Positions 42,104 through 52,363 of a DNA stretch of 64,000 nucleotides are shown piece after piece. The notes beneath the pieces are model-generated. The model did not search any database. It saw only the letters and a program-made list of their open reading frames with translations, and was not told the DNA's origin. The DNA lies in NCBI RefSeq assembly GCF_006385555.1, contig NZ_CP041036.1, positions 3,968,001 to 4,032,000 on the forward strand, written 5' to 3'. Position numbers and translations under genes: made by a program. Positions within the stretch are counted from its first letter, which is position 1. Every line of letters starts with the position of its first letter. The DNA is from Shewanella polaris. Its GTDB lineage: Bacteria > Pseudomonadota > Gammaproteobacteria > Enterobacterales > Shewanellaceae.

Positions 42104-43066
42104 ATGCTAGTTAATATCCTAATGTTAATTGTTGGCCTTGCTATTTTAGTTTGGAGTGCAGATAGATTTGTTTACGGCGCAGCCGCTTTTGCACGCAATT
42201 TAGGCTTGCCGCCTATGTTAATTGGACTGACTATTGTTGCAATGGGCAGCTCTGCCCCCGAAATGTTTGTCGCCGCAACCGCATCAATGGATGGCATGCG
42301 TGATACCGCTATTGGTAACGTGTTGGGCTCCAACATTGCAAACATTACTTTAATTCTAGGATTAACGGCCTTATTTGGGGCTATTGGCGTAGGATCAAAA
42401 ACCTTAAAACGTGAAATACCACTTATGCTAGCGGCCACAGTTTTCGCTGGTTACACCTTACATGATGGCGTGCTCACGCGTACAGAAGGTAGCATGCTCA
42501 TCGTGTTACTTTTTCTGCTAATGGGATATTTCATATGGCAAGCGATTAAAGATAAAACACCCGATAACTTAGATACAGAACTTGAATCTGAGATCCCTAA
42601 AAATGTTCCAACCTTTCATGCTATCATTTGGCTAACTGTCGGTATTATATTACTTCCGGTTTCAGCCAGTTGGATGGTAGATGGCGCTGTGGGTATTGCA
42701 ACGTTTTATGGGTTATCTGATCTGGTCATCGGCCTAACCATTATTGCAGTGGGAACAAGCCTTCCAGAATTAGCAGCCTGTATTGCTGGGGTGCTAAAAA
42801 AAGAAGACGACCTCGTCATTGGTAATATTGTTGGATCCAACTTATTTAATATTCTTGCAGTGTTGGCACTGCCAGGGTTAATTTCCCCTGGTGAAATAGA
42901 TGCCTCAGCCAGTGGAAGAGACTTCTATATGGTCTTAGGTACCAGTACTGCATTAGCCGTTTTAGTATTATCTAGTGGTGCCAAACAACAACTAACCCGT
43001 TGGCATGGTGCACTATTATTAATCACCTTTATTGCGTACCAAATTGTTGTATTTCAATCTCATTAG
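42104..43066 (+). CDS. yrbG: Calcium/sodium antiporter YrbG
   Basis: A Ca2+/cation exchanger with two inverted repeats. The alpha-repeat motifs are AMGSSAPEMFVAATAS in the first half and AVGTSLPELAACIAGV in the second, each followed by GNVLGSNIANI / GNIVGSNLFNI. About ten membrane spans are visible. The ATG at 42104 (MLVNILMLIVGLAILVWSAD) is chosen, giving 320 residues; an open frame extends 43 codons upstream with no membrane or family character. It is divergent from mlaF and leads towards kdsD. Confidence 0.93.
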   Translation: MLVNILMLIVGLAILVWSADRFVYGAAAFARNLGLPPMLIGLTIVAMGSSAPEMFVAATASMDGMRDTAIGNVLGSNIANITLILGLTALFGAIGVGSKTLKREIPLMLAATVFAGYTLHDGVLTRTEGSMLIVLLFLLMGYFIWQAIKDKTPDNLDTELESEIPKNVPTFHAIIWLTVGIILLPVSASWMVDGAVGIATFYGLSDLVIGLTIIAVGTSLPELAACIAGVLKKEDDLVIGNIVGSNLFNILAVLALPGLISPGEIDASASGRDFYMVLGTSTALAVLVLSSGAKQQLTRWHGALLLITFIAYQIVVFQSH

Positions 43067-43110
43067 ATTGGAGCATTAAGGTAAAGTATTAAGTTAAAAG
43101 AGAGATTCAC

Positions 43111-44088
43111 ATGGTAAATCAAACTCAATTTCGTCAATGGGGCCGTAAAGTCATTGATATTGAAAAAGCTGCCTTAGATAATTTATATCAATACGTGGAC
43201 TCAGTTGAGTTTGGCCAAGCGTGTGAACTCATCCTACAGTGCAATGGCAAAGTCATTGTTATGGGGATGGGGAAATCGGGTCATATCGGTAATAAAATAT
43301 CAGCAACTTTTGCCAGTACTGGTACACCGGCATTTTTTGTACACCCAGGAGAAGCCAGTCATGGTGATTTGGGCGCATTAGCAAAAAATGACATTGTGCT
43401 CGCCATTTCCAATTCTGGTGAATCAAGTGAAATACTCACCTTGATGCCTGTGATACAGCGCATGGGGGTTCCGGTTATTGCGGTAACGGGCAAGCCAGAC
43501 TCCAACATGGCACGTTTATCCAAAATCCATTTATGTATTCAGGTTCAAGAAGAAGCTTGTCCACTTGGATTAGCACCAACCTCAAGTACCACTGCAACGT
43601 TAGCAATGGGTGATGCATTAGCCATTGCATTATTGCAAGCAAAAGGATTTACTCGTGATGATTTTGCCTTGTCACATCCTGGCGGTTCTTTGGGAAGAAA
43701 ATTATTGTTGAAAGTAGATGATGTCATGCATAAAGGTGATGATTTACCCATAGTCCATAATGATATTTGTATTACTGAAGCACTTTACGAAATATCCAAA
43801 AAAGGTCTTGGCATGACCGCAGTCGTCGATAATGATAATAAGCTAGTGGGTATATTTACCGATGGAGATTTACGTCGTGTCATCGATGCAGAAGTGAACC
43901 TGAGAACCACTCCGATAGCACACGTAATGACCAAAAACTGTGTGACCAGTCCTGCTGGTATTTTAGCTGCACAAGCACTGCAAATTATGGATGAAAAAAG
44001 CATCAACGGATTGATTGTCGTCAATGAAAAACACCAACCGATCGGGGCATTAAATATGCTCGATATGGTTAAAGCTGGAGTCATTTAA
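43111..44088 (+). CDS. kdsD: Arabinose-5-phosphate isomerase
   Basis: KdsD converts ribulose-5-phosphate to arabinose-5-phosphate for KDO synthesis. The 325-residue protein has a SIS domain (VMGMGKSGHIGNKISATF, HPGEASHGDLGAL, SNSGESSEILTL) and two CBS domains (VMHKGDDLPIVH and VMTKNCVTSPAG). It is followed by kdsC with only two bases between. Confidence 0.96.
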   Translation: MVNQTQFRQWGRKVIDIEKAALDNLYQYVDSVEFGQACELILQCNGKVIVMGMGKSGHIGNKISATFASTGTPAFFVHPGEASHGDLGALAKNDIVLAISNSGESSEILTLMPVIQRMGVPVIAVTGKPDSNMARLSKIHLCIQVQEEACPLGLAPTSSTTATLAMGDALAIALLQAKGFTRDDFALSHPGGSLGRKLLLKVDDVMHKGDDLPIVHNDICITEALYEISKKGLGMTAVVDNDNKLVGIFTDGDLRRVIDAEVNLRTTPIAHVMTKNCVTSPAGILAAQALQIMDEKSINGLIVVNEKHQPIGALNMLDMVKAGVI

Positions 44089-44090
44089 TC

Positions 44091-44657
44091 ATGTCAGAAT
44101 CAACCTCGTTTCGCCAAGGATTATACGGTCCCATCAGTAATGATGTGTGGTTACGCGCTCAAAAAATTAAACTATTAATCTGTGACGTCGACGGTGTATT
44201 TTCCGATGGCCGTATTTACCTCAGTAATGCTGGCGAAGAACTGAAAGCCTTTCATACTCGCGATGGCTACGGAGTGCGTTCTATCATCACAAGTGGATTT
44301 CATGTAGCTGTGATCACTGGGCGTAAATCCAAAATAGTAGAAAACCGCATGACGGCATTAGGTATTACGCATATTTACCAGGGGATTGACAATAAATCCG
44401 AACCTTTTGAGCAACTTATGTCTTTGTATAATGTGAGCGCCGACGAAGTCGCTTACATTGGTGATGACATGGTTGATCTTCCCGTGATGAAAGCCGTAGG
44501 ACTAGCAGTATGTGTCGGTGATGGCCATCCGTTTGTAAAACAACAATGCCATATGACAACGACCCTAAATGGCGGACACGGTGCACTACGTGAACTGACC
44601 GACTTATTACTATTAAGCCAAGATAAATTTGCCACTGCTCATGGTATGAGTATATGA
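44091..44657 (+). CDS. kdsC: KDO-8-phosphate phosphatase
   Basis: KdsC dephosphorylates KDO-8-phosphate, the step before CMP activation. The 188-residue HAD protein has the nucleophile motif LLICDVDGVFSDGRIYL (about residues 27-32), the second motif VAVITGRKSKIVENR and the third GDDMVDLPVMKAVGLAV. No cap domain is present, as expected for C0 HAD enzymes. Its stop overlaps the lptC start (ATGA). Confidence 0.96.
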   Translation: MSESTSFRQGLYGPISNDVWLRAQKIKLLICDVDGVFSDGRIYLSNAGEELKAFHTRDGYGVRSIITSGFHVAVITGRKSKIVENRMTALGITHIYQGIDNKSEPFEQLMSLYNVSADEVAYIGDDMVDLPVMKAVGLAVCVGDGHPFVKQQCHMTTTLNGGHGALRELTDLLLLSQDKFATAHGMSI

Positions 44658-45214
44658 ATAGAGTCACGCTAGGTATTGTAGTTTTTTTTGGCCTTGCTTT
44701 AATACTATACTGGCAAGCACAAATAAAGCGCAGTGAAATGGAGGCCGTGAAAGTTCGCGGAATTGAGCGTCCAGATTTTATTGCAAATAACCTTCAAACC
44801 ACTGAATTTAATCAACTCGGTTTTGTAGAAAGTCGAGTCAGTGCCGAGCACATGGAACATTATGCTTCTACTGACGTCACTCACTTTACCAAACCTATCT
44901 ACCTCATTTATCCTGAAAATGGTAAAGCACAGTGGCAATTAAGTGCAGACCGAGGACGATTAAATAAAAATACCAGCAAAGTCATATTAGAAAATAATGT
45001 TATTATTGATGCTATTGATATAGAAGAACCCCTACAATCACTGAGCACCCAAGCCATTACTGTGGATTTAACCACTATGATAGGTACCTCGCAGGAGATG
45101 GTGTATATCAAAGGAAAAGGGTTTATTATTCAAGGCTTAGGCCTACATGCAGACTTGAATTCGCAAAAATTATCGCTACTCAGCCAGGTAGAAGGGAAAT
45201 ATGAGCCACATTAA
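44654..45214 (+). CDS. lptC: LPS export protein LptC
   Basis: LptC is the single-span inner-membrane component of the LPS bridge, passing LPS from LptBFG to LptA. The 186-residue protein has an N-terminal transmembrane segment (LGIVVFFGLALILYW) and a beta-jellyroll periplasmic domain (KPIYLIYPENGKAQWQLSAD, GTSQEMVYIKGKGFIIQG). It overlaps kdsC by four bases and lptA by 14. Confidence 0.95.
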   Translation: MNRVTLGIVVFFGLALILYWQAQIKRSEMEAVKVRGIERPDFIANNLQTTEFNQLGFVESRVSAEHMEHYASTDVTHFTKPIYLIYPENGKAQWQLSADRGRLNKNTSKVILENNVIIDAIDIEEPLQSLSTQAITVDLTTMIGTSQEMVYIKGKGFIIQGLGLHADLNSQKLSLLSQVEGKYEPH

Positions 45215-45782
45215 TCGTCTCCACACTCGCGCCAATGTTATGTTATTAAGTAGCATACTTTGCCTACTGAGTTTGCCTGCCATGGCTAAACAAGGTGATC
45301 TTATGCAGGAGTTAAAAATTGCCGCAGTAAGCCAGTCTGCCGACATTAAAAACAATCAAATTGTCTTTAATGGCCCGGTTACCATTGTTCAAGGCTCGAT
45401 TAATATCAATGCTGATCAGCTGCGGGCATTTACCCCCGAAAACAGCACCAGTAAAAGACTTATCGCCACTGGTTCGCCGGCAACGTTTTCACAAGAATTA
45501 GATGACGGCCAAATAGGTACCGCCAGTGCCGACGAAATTACTTATGATCTTGCCAGCACCACGCTCACATTAATAGGCAATGCCAAGCTTGAGCAATCAG
45601 GAAGCCAAGTTACTGGTAACAAAATTAAGTACAATATCAATGCACAAGAGTTGATAGCTGAAAGTACAGGTAAGGGACAAGATCGGGTCATCACGATTAT
45701 TCAACCTGAAAACTTCCAAGATGAAACCGCGCCGAAGCAAAAACTCCCTGAAATCCCTGTTAACAAGCAGAACAAACAATGA
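45201..45782 (+). CDS. lptA: LPS periplasmic bridge protein LptA
   Basis: LptA polymerises into the periplasmic LPS bridge between LptC and LptD. A signal peptide ([17 protein letters not shown]) precedes a jellyroll domain with [31 protein letters not shown] and [18 protein letters not shown]. The 193 residues include a polar C-terminal tail. It overlaps lptC by 14 bases and lptB by four (ATGA). Confidence 0.95.
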   Translation: MSHINRLHTRANVMLLSSILCLLSLPAMAKQGDLMQELKIAAVSQSADIKNNQIVFNGPVTIVQGSININADQLRAFTPENSTSKRLIATGSPATFSQELDDGQIGTASADEITYDLASTTLTLIGNAKLEQSGSQVTGNKIKYNINAQELIAESTGKGQDRVITIIQPENFQDETAPKQKLPEIPVNKQNKQ

Positions 45783-46510
45783 CCCAAATAACCTTAACCG
45801 CTGAAAATTTAGCTAAAAGCTATAAAGCTCGTCAAGTTGTTAAAGATGTTAGTTTAACGGTTAAAACTGGCCAGATAGTGGGTCTTTTAGGCCCTAATGG
45901 GGCGGGTAAAACAACCACATTTTATATGGTTGTCGGCTTAGTAAAAAGCGATAAAGGTCGGATCTTAATTGATAATGACGATCTCACCGCCGATCCAATG
46001 CATCTTCGAGCCCGTAAAGGTATTGGTTATTTACCGCAAGAAGCCAGCATTTTTCGTAAGCTCACTGTACACGACAATATTATGGCCGTGTTGCAAACTC
46101 GCAAAGAGCTCAACAACGACCAACGAATTGAACAACTTGAGCATTTGCTAGAAGAATTCCACATTACCCACATTCGCGATAATCAAGGCATGTCGTTGTC
46201 GGGTGGAGAACGTCGTCGCGTTGAGATTGCACGCGCATTAGCTGCTAATCCAAAATTTATTTTACTCGATGAACCCTTTGCTGGTGTTGATCCTATTTCA
46301 GTTATTGATATTAAAAAAATTATCCAACAACTGAAAAGTCGCGGTTTAGGGGTATTAATTACCGACCATAATGTTCGTGAAACGTTAGATGTTTGCGAGC
46401 GGGCCTATATTGTTAGCCAAGGTAATTTAATTGCTGAAGGTACACCTGATGAAGTATTGAGCAATCAACAAGTTCGAGCTGTGTACTTAGGTGAACAATT
46501 CAAGCTATAG
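45779..46510 (+). CDS. lptB: LPS export ATPase LptB
   Basis: LptB drives LPS extraction as the ATPase of LptB2FG. The 243-residue ABC protein has Walker [20 protein letters not shown], signature [18 protein letters not shown], Walker [14 protein letters not shown] and switch [11 protein letters not shown]. It ends the yrbG-kdsD-kdsC-lptCAB run and is followed, after 142 bases, by rpoN. Confidence 0.97.
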   Translation: MTQITLTAENLAKSYKARQVVKDVSLTVKTGQIVGLLGPNGAGKTTTFYMVVGLVKSDKGRILIDNDDLTADPMHLRARKGIGYLPQEASIFRKLTVHDNIMAVLQTRKELNNDQRIEQLEHLLEEFHITHIRDNQGMSLSGGERRRVEIARALAANPKFILLDEPFAGVDPISVIDIKKIIQQLKSRGLGVLITDHNVRETLDVCERAYIVSQGNLIAEGTPDEVLSNQQVRAVYLGEQFKL

Positions 46511-46652
46511 TTAAGTTACGGGTCTTTTAAACTATCTAACTCGTTTTGTTGAACGTTAACTAAATAACGTTAAATGTCATTGATGTATGTAACAATCAAT
46601 ACAGTATTTTAGATTGTCATTTTTATGGAAATCATCTAGGGATAAGCGGTAA

Positions 46653-48137
46653 ATGAAAGCGTCACTCCAACTCAAAATGGGTCAACACTTAACCATGACC
46701 CCACAATTGCAGCAGGCTATTCGCTTACTGCAATTATCGTCATTGGAGCTACAGCAAGAAATCCAACAAGCATTGGATTCAAACCCATTGCTTGAAATAG
46801 AAGATGAGTTTTCAGAAGCAAAAAACTCCGCAAAAGAAAATCGAGACCAAGCTGATACCGACTTTAGTGACAACAGCAGCGTTAATAAAGAAAAAGACAC
46901 CTCTACAGTTGACACTGCAGAGTCTATAACCAAAGAAACCATGGATGATCTAGCCATGGATACGACATGGGACGAAGTGTATACCGCCTCCCCAATGTCA
47001 GGTTCAGGCAGTGCGAGCATGCGCGACGATGACATGCCATTCCAAGGTGAAACCACTGAAGGTCTGTATGAGCATTTAGAATGGCAAAAAAATCTTACTC
47101 CCTTTTCTGAGACCGATTTAGCAATTGCCACCGCTATCATTGATGCTATTGATGAACAAGGTTATTTAACCCAAAGTACCGAAGATATTCTCGAAGCAAT
47201 GGGCGATGAAACCGTTGAACTAGATGAAGTTGAAGCCGTATTAAAGCGCATTCAACACTTTGATCCTGTTGGTGTAGCGGCTAGAGATTTAAGCGAGTGC
47301 TTATTCATCCAATTAGCGCAATATGCCAACACAACCCCCCATATTGATAATGCTCGTCTGCTGATTAAAGACTATTTAGATTTAATTGCCGGGCGTGATT
47401 TTAGATTGTTAATGCGTAAAACAAAGCTAAAAGAAAACGAGTTGCGTGACGCTATCACCCTAATCCAGTCACTTAATCCTCGTCCAGGTTTATTAATTAC
47501 TGCCGTAGATGACGAATACGTCATACCCGATGTTACGGTACTAAAGAAAAATGGCCGATGGGTTGTAGAGTTAAATCCTGACAACATGCCAAAAATTGGC
47601 GTTAATCAACAATACGCCGCCATGGCGCGAAGCAGTAAAAATCCGTCGGATAGTCAATTTATTCGAGGCCACTTGCAAGAAGCTAAATGGTTTATTAAAA
47701 GTATTGAAAGCCGTAACGACACATTACTCAAAGTGGCCAATTGCATTGTACAATTTCAACAAGGTTTCTTTGAATATGGCGAAGAAGCCATGAAACCAAT
47801 GGTATTAAATGATATCGCTGAAGCTGTAGAAATGCATGAATCAACCATTTCACGGGTGACTACCCAAAAATACATGCACACCCCACGAGGACTGTTTGAA
47901 CTAAAATACTTCTTCTCTAGCCATGTCAGCACTGACGATGGCGGTGAATGTTCATCTACTGCAATTCGTGCTTTTATCAAAAAATTAGTTGCTGCAGAAA
48001 ACCAGCAAAAACCGCTGAGTGACAGTAAAATGGCCCAACTTCTGGCTGAACAGGGCATAAACGTTGCTCGTCGTACCATTGCAAAATATCGTGAAGCAAT
48101 GATGATTCCACCGTCTAACCAACGTAAGAGTTTATAA
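46653..48137 (+). CDS. rpoN: RNA polymerase sigma-54 factor
   Basis: Sigma-54 directs RNA polymerase to -24/-12 promoters and needs an enhancer-binding ATPase. The 494-residue protein has region I ([20 protein letters not shown]), an acidic region II, the core-binding and DNA-binding domains ([19 protein letters not shown]) and the RpoN box [12 protein letters not shown]. It is followed by a decayed hpf and then ptsN-rapZ-ptsO, the conserved rpoN cluster. The stop lies only 14 bases before the recognisable hpf remnant. Confidence 0.97.
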   Translation: MKASLQLKMGQHLTMTPQLQQAIRLLQLSSLELQQEIQQALDSNPLLEIEDEFSEAKNSAKENRDQADTDFSDNSSVNKEKDTSTVDTAESITKETMDDLAMDTTWDEVYTASPMSGSGSASMRDDDMPFQGETTEGLYEHLEWQKNLTPFSETDLAIATAIIDAIDEQGYLTQSTEDILEAMGDETVELDEVEAVLKRIQHFDPVGVAARDLSECLFIQLAQYANTTPHIDNARLLIKDYLDLIAGRDFRLLMRKTKLKENELRDAITLIQSLNPRPGLLITAVDDEYVIPDVTVLKKNGRWVVELNPDNMPKIGVNQQYAAMARSSKNPSDSQFIRGHLQEAKWFIKSIESRNDTLLKVANCIVQFQQGFFEYGEEAMKPMVLNDIAEAVEMHESTISRVTTQKYMHTPRGLFELKYFFSSHVSTDDGGECSSTAIRAFIKKLVAAENQQKPLSDSKMAQLLAEQGINVARRTIAKYREAMMIPPSNQRKSL

Positions 48138-48151
48138 CCTACAAGGCAACG

Positions 48152-48388
48152 GAATATATTCATGATAAATTTTCAAAGCTTGAACGACACTCCGATCAGA
48201 GCCATAATGCAAACGTTGCGCTCAATGTATAAAAGTTACAACAAAGATCAAAAGCCAGTAAAATCACAGATGGCATAGTGATGTTTGCCATGTCAGAATG
48301 TACTGATATGTATACTGCAATAGACGCCCTGATCGATAAGCTCAACCGTCAGGTAATTAAACACCAACAGAAGTATACACAACACTAA
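48152..48388 (+). pseudogene. hpf: Decayed ribosome hibernation promoting factor gene
   Basis: Reading the frame from 48152 gives EYIHDKFSKLERHSDQ, a stop (TAA, 48230-48232), then KLQQRSKASKITDG and, near the end, TDMYTAIDALIDKLNRQV and IKHQQKYTQH before TAA at 48386. This is the short-HPF family from about codon 18 onward, whose C-terminal DMYAAID-LxDKLxRQVxKHK signature is unmistakable. The start codon and first 17 or so codons are missing, with rpoN ending 14 bases upstream, and a glutamate codon has become TAA. The rest of the frame is open for 78 codons, so the loss may be recent. Hpf normally dimerises ribosomes in stationary phase. Confidence 0.85.
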
Positions 48389-48390
48389 CG

Positions 48391-48834
48391 ATGGAACTTT
48401 GTACCATTCTGCGACCGGAGTGCACTACCTGTGCCACCCCGGGCAGTAAGAAAAAAGTACTGGAACTCATCAGCAACTTAGTCGCTGCCCAGTACCCACC
48501 CCTATCTTCGCAAGAGGTTTTTGAAAGCCTTTTAGCGAGAGAGAAAGTGGGTAGCACAGGTATAGGAAATGGCATCGCGATACCTCATGGTCGATTGACG
48601 TCTATCGATCAGCCCATTGCCATATTTATTAAGTGTGAAGAACCCATTGCCTTTGATGCAATCGATAACCAACCAGTTGATCTGTTATTTGCTTTATTAG
48701 TGCCGGCAGATCAGTGCCAAGAACACTTAAGCACGTTATCGAACATGGCCCAAAAACTAAGTGACAAGCAAATATTGAAACAGCTTCGTAAAACTCACGA
48801 CTCAACAGAACTTTATCAGGTTATCACTGCATGA
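48391..48834 (+). CDS. ptsN: Nitrogen PTS enzyme IIA (EIIA-Ntr)
   Basis: PtsN is the terminal phosphocarrier of the nitrogen PTS and regulates potassium uptake and other targets. The 147-residue protein has the phospho-accepting histidine in [16 protein letters not shown] (about residue 68) and the EIIA core [18 protein letters not shown]. Its start is two bases past the hpf remnant; its stop overlaps rapZ as ATGA. Confidence 0.95.
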   Translation: MELCTILRPECTTCATPGSKKKVLELISNLVAAQYPPLSSQEVFESLLAREKVGSTGIGNGIAIPHGRLTSIDQPIAIFIKCEEPIAFDAIDNQPVDLLFALLVPADQCQEHLSTLSNMAQKLSDKQILKQLRKTHDSTELYQVITA

Positions 48835-49694
48835 AACTTGTCATAGTATCAGGACGTTCAGGCTCAGGAAAATCAGTAGCCTTAAGAGTATTGGAAGACC
48901 TAGGATATTATTGTGTTGATAATTTGCCTTTAGCTCTTATTGGCACATTATTAGCCCAGCTCAAAGGTAGTAATGATTTAGTGGCAATCAGTGTTGATGT
49001 ACGCAACATTGATGAACAAAGTAAAGTGCTTCAAAATCAATTAGCCCTGCTTGAGCACGACACTGAAATTATCAGCTTCTTTTTAAACTCCAATGATAAA
49101 GTTCTACTCAAACGCTATAGTGAAACTCGTCGATTACATCCGCTATCTAAAAATCATATTTCACTGCAAGAAGCGATCAAACTAGAAGGACGCTTACTTG
49201 AACCGATCGCAAAAATTGTTGACCATTATATTGATACATCAGCACTGAATATTTACGAATTAAGTGACCAGGTTAGGCAAATATTACTAGGCAGTGTTGA
49301 TAAAGAGTTAGTGATTAACTTTGAATCTTTTGGCTTTAAACACGGAATGCCGACAGAAGCGGACTTTATGTTTGATGTACGCTTTTTGCCCAACCCACAC
49401 TGGGAAATAGAGCTGCGTCCATTTACTGGTTTAGACGAACCTGTACAAGAGTTTTTAGGGCGCCAGCCATTAGTTAATAAGTTTATCTGGCAAATTGAAA
49501 ACCTATTCGAAACTTGGATGCCTCACCTAGAACGTAACAATCGCAGCTACCTTACTATCGCCATTGGCTGTACTGGTGGTCAACATCGCTCAGTGTATAT
49601 TGTCGATCAATTGGCAAAACGATTTAGACAAGGCAGTAAACATACAGTGAATGTTCGCCACAGAGAATTAGATTTAAATGGCAGTAACAGCTAA
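48831..49694 (+). CDS. rapZ: RNase adapter protein RapZ
   Basis: RapZ binds glucosamine-6-phosphate and, in enterobacteria, delivers the GlmZ small RNA to RNase E. The 287-residue protein has the Walker [20 protein letters not shown], the P-loop kinase-like domain, and the C-terminal metabolite-binding domain with [18 protein letters not shown]. It sits between ptsN and ptsO as usual. Whether GlmY/GlmZ exist in this organism cannot be judged here. Confidence 0.95.
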   Translation: MKLVIVSGRSGSGKSVALRVLEDLGYYCVDNLPLALIGTLLAQLKGSNDLVAISVDVRNIDEQSKVLQNQLALLEHDTEIISFFLNSNDKVLLKRYSETRRLHPLSKNHISLQEAIKLEGRLLEPIAKIVDHYIDTSALNIYELSDQVRQILLGSVDKELVINFESFGFKHGMPTEADFMFDVRFLPNPHWEIELRPFTGLDEPVQEFLGRQPLVNKFIWQIENLFETWMPHLERNNRSYLTIAIGCTGGQHRSVYIVDQLAKRFRQGSKHTVNVRHRELDLNGSNS

Positions 49695-49714
49695 GTGAAC
49701 ATAGGATCGAATCA

Positions 49715-49990
49715 ATGATCAAACTTGAACGCCAAGTTAGTATTTCAAACAAATTAGGTTTACACGCCCGCGCAGCGACAAAGTTAGCCATTCTAGTCGC
49801 TGATTTTGATGCCAATATAACCTTAATTCAAGATGAAAAAAGTGCCAGTGCAGCAAGTGTCCTAGGGTTGTTAATGCTCGAAAGTGGAATTGGAAAAATG
49901 ATCACAGTGACAGCTGAAGGACCAGATGCAGAAGCGGCCCTAAGCGCAGTGTGCGATCTCATTAATGCCAAATTTGATGAATGTTGCTAA
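49715..49990 (+). CDS. ptsO: Phosphocarrier NPr (HPr-like)
   Basis: NPr passes phosphate from EI-Ntr to PtsN. The 91-residue HPr-fold protein has the phosphohistidine in KLGLHARAATKLAILV (about residue 16) and the regulatory-site region SAASVLGLLMLESGIG. It ends the rpoN-ptsN-rapZ-ptsO cluster. Confidence 0.95.
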   Translation: MIKLERQVSISNKLGLHARAATKLAILVADFDANITLIQDEKSASAASVLGLLMLESGIGKMITVTAEGPDAEAALSAVCDLINAKFDECC

Positions 49991-50488
49991 ATTTGTACGC
50001 TTAGCAGCTCGGCAATAGAGAGTCGCAAAATGTAAGATTAGCGCTAAATATGTCAGTAACACTAGCTTCTATTCTCTAATGCTCACAAACCATATGCCTA
50101 TATTAGATGTTGCGCCCTGAACTCCTCAGCCTCATACTAACGCAGTAGCCACAACAATATTATTTACATATTCACCTCACAAGAATAGCCTTTATGTTTA
50201 CCTCAGGTAGTCAATACCATCACATTAAGTATTGTTTTACTCTGTGAATGTTTAGCGCTTAAGATGACGAAAATATACCCGTTTTAGTAACCTCCGGTGT
50301 TGCTTGATATCCGGAAAGCACACCTCTATTGTTTAATTAAATAATACGGCGATATAGAAACCCGCCCAACAGAAACCTTCAGGCATTCCATTTTTCGTTG
50401 CATAGGTTTCAACTTTGTAACTAATAAACTTGAGCCAGAAAAATCTGAGAAATAAATGATTGCTGTGTGATGAATAGGAAGTAGATAT
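49991..50488. other. Intergenic region ptsO / mgtE with a hairpin
   Basis: There is no credible gene in these 498 bases. A hairpin GGTGT-t-GCTT / AAGCACACC lies at 50296-50324, without a following T-run, so it is a weak terminator candidate or a leader structure. I see no M-box magnesium riboswitch consensus upstream of mgtE. Confidence 0.4.
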
Positions 50489-51853
50489 ATGGGTAAAGAG
50501 TACCTAGACAATGAAATTACCGAACAACGCCTCAATCAACTTGCCCAAGCACTCGACAGCGGTATGTTTGTCCACGCTCGCAACATGTTACATACCATGT
50601 CGCCTAATGATGTCGCCCTTATTCTTGAATCATCTCCGCCAAAAAATAGACAAGTGCTATGGCAATTAATTGACCAGCAACATACAGGCGAAATTCTTGA
50701 CGAATTAGGTGAAGAGCTAAAAGATTCACTTATTAGCAACATGACTCCAGAAAAGCTTGCTCAAGCCACAATCGGCATGGACACCGACGATCTCGCCTAT
50801 ATTCTTCGTAGCTTACCTGACACGGTTTACAAAAAAGTACTCAAGTCGATGAAAAGCCAAGACCGAGATCGAGTTGAACAAGCACTGCGTTACCCTGAAG
50901 ATACCGCTGGCAGTATCATGAATACCGATACCGTCACGTTACGACCAGATGTCAATATCGAAGTGGTATTACGCTATTTACGTCAACGAGGAAATCTCCC
51001 CGACTCTACCGATACTTTATATGTGGTCGACCGCCAAGATCATGTATTAGGCGGAGTAAGGTTGGTCGATTTATTAACATGTAACCCCAGTGTAACTGTC
51101 CGCAGTATTATGGATACCGAACTAGAAAGCATTCCCGTTGAAATGTCTGATAAAGACGTAGCGCAGAAATTTGAACGACTCGATTGGATATCTGCTCCTG
51201 TGGTCGACAAACAAGCAAAATTGCTTGGACGGATCACTATCGATGACATTATTGATGTAATCCGTGAAGATGCCGAACATTCAATGATGGGCATGGCGGG
51301 GATGGATGATGATGAAGATACCTTTGGCCCAGTGCTTAAAAGTACCCTGAGACGCTCTCTATGGTTAATGATTAACTTATTCGCTGCACTGCTTGCCTCA
51401 TCAGTTAGCAACATGTTTGAAGGTACCTTAGAGCAATTTGCCACCATTGCGATTTTAATGACCATAGTACCAAGTATGGGTGGGGTTGCCGGTAATCAAA
51501 CCTTAGCACTGGTGATCCGTGGTATTGCACTGGGACATATTGGTCAAAGTAACTCCCGTTGGTTGATAGGTAAAGAATTAAGTATTGGATTATTAAACGG
51601 CTTAATGTGGTCTATATTGGTATTTATTGCGGTATGGTTGTGGAAAGATGACATAGTGTTAGGCGGGTTAATCGGCAGTGCAATGCTGATTAATATGACG
51701 GTAGCCGGCTTTGCTGGTGCCACGATCCCAATAATGTTGAAAAAGTTAAACATCGATCCTGCACTGGCGGGTGGCATGGTACTCACCACGGTAACAGATG
51801 TAGTTGGCTTATTTGCATTTTTAGGTCTAGCCACACTGTTTTTAATACACTAG
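50489..51853 (+). CDS. mgtE: Magnesium transporter MgtE
   Basis: MgtE is a homodimeric Mg2+ channel gated by its cytoplasmic domains. The 454-residue protein has the MgtE N-domain (DSGMFVHARNMLHTMSPNDV), two CBS domains (RYPEDTAGSIMNTDTVTLRP and VRSIMDTELESIPVE), and a C-terminal membrane domain of five spans with PSMGGVAGNQTLALVIRG and the ion-path segment PIMLKKLNIDPALAGGMV. A common companion of the rpoN-ptsO region in gammaproteobacteria. Confidence 0.95.
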   Translation: MGKEYLDNEITEQRLNQLAQALDSGMFVHARNMLHTMSPNDVALILESSPPKNRQVLWQLIDQQHTGEILDELGEELKDSLISNMTPEKLAQATIGMDTDDLAYILRSLPDTVYKKVLKSMKSQDRDRVEQALRYPEDTAGSIMNTDTVTLRPDVNIEVVLRYLRQRGNLPDSTDTLYVVDRQDHVLGGVRLVDLLTCNPSVTVRSIMDTELESIPVEMSDKDVAQKFERLDWISAPVVDKQAKLLGRITIDDIIDVIREDAEHSMMGMAGMDDDEDTFGPVLKSTLRRSLWLMINLFAALLASSVSNMFEGTLEQFATIAILMTIVPSMGGVAGNQTLALVIRGIALGHIGQSNSRWLIGKELSIGLLNGLMWSILVFIAVWLWKDDIVLGGLIGSAMLINMTVAGFAGATIPIMLKKLNIDPALAGGMVLTTVTDVVGLFAFLGLATLFLIH

Positions 51854-51892
51854 AGCTTATAGTCCAATATATGAAATGCTCTGTCGCGGTAT

Positions 51893-51925
51893 TTCAGACT
51901 TCAATCGCTGCTATTGAAGTCTGAA
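51893..51925 (+). other. Perfect 13-bp stem hairpin downstream of mgtE
   Basis: TTCAGACTTCAAT and ATTGAAGTCTGAA flank a 7-base loop, 40 bases past the mgtE stop. It lacks a T-tract, so it may stabilise the mgtE 3' end or be a decayed terminator. Confidence 0.7.
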
Positions 51926-52072
51926 TCAAGCTCAATTAGAGGTAAGAGATAGGATAAATAAATACAAAACCTTGAAAGTAAGCAGGGTAAAGATTGTCAT
52001 TTATTTTGCTAACAATGCTACTTCAGCGATTAAAAGCCGCATTAATAACGAGACTATTGTCAGCCGATACTA

Positions 52073-52363
52073 GGATCTGTTGATCTTAGCCGGTTATATT
52101 TTGTTCGAGATAAAAGTGTTTTAGTCGAGGCTAGTGCATTGCACCCTAGTAATCTAAGCACCACTCGCTTAACAAATACTCGCTCAACAAAGAGTAAAAC
52201 ACTTTTAGTTGAGGCTATCGGGCAGTATTTTCTGACTATTTCGACAGTGTTATCGACTTTTTATGTAGAATAACCACACAACAAAGCCTCTGCCTTGTCA
52301 TTCACAGTTTCAGTCATAGTCCAACAATTCTCGCAAAAACAACCTTGAAAGAACAACAGCCCC
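52073..52363. mobile_element. MITE-like element, copy 2 (291 bp, inverted)
   Basis: Read on the minus strand it begins GGGGCTGTTGTTCTTTCAAG and follows copy 1 (34062-34324) through TATTCTACATAAAAAGTCGA, TTTTACTCTTTGTTGAGCGA and CTTTTATCTCGAACAAAAT, ending in ...AGATCAACAGATCC. It is longer than copy 1 because of internal insertions and its ends are more diverged. TA flanks the left end; the right flank is TG, so the duplication has decayed. No ORF inside is convincing. Confidence 0.75.

Noticed and set aside
49991..50488. Magnesium (M-box) riboswitch upstream of mgtE
   Set aside because: None of the conserved M-box sequence blocks was seen; only a simple hairpin is present.
50326..50535. 69-codon minus-strand frame upstream of mgtE
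   Set aside because: It overlaps the mgtE start region on the opposite strand and has no ribosome-binding site or likeness.
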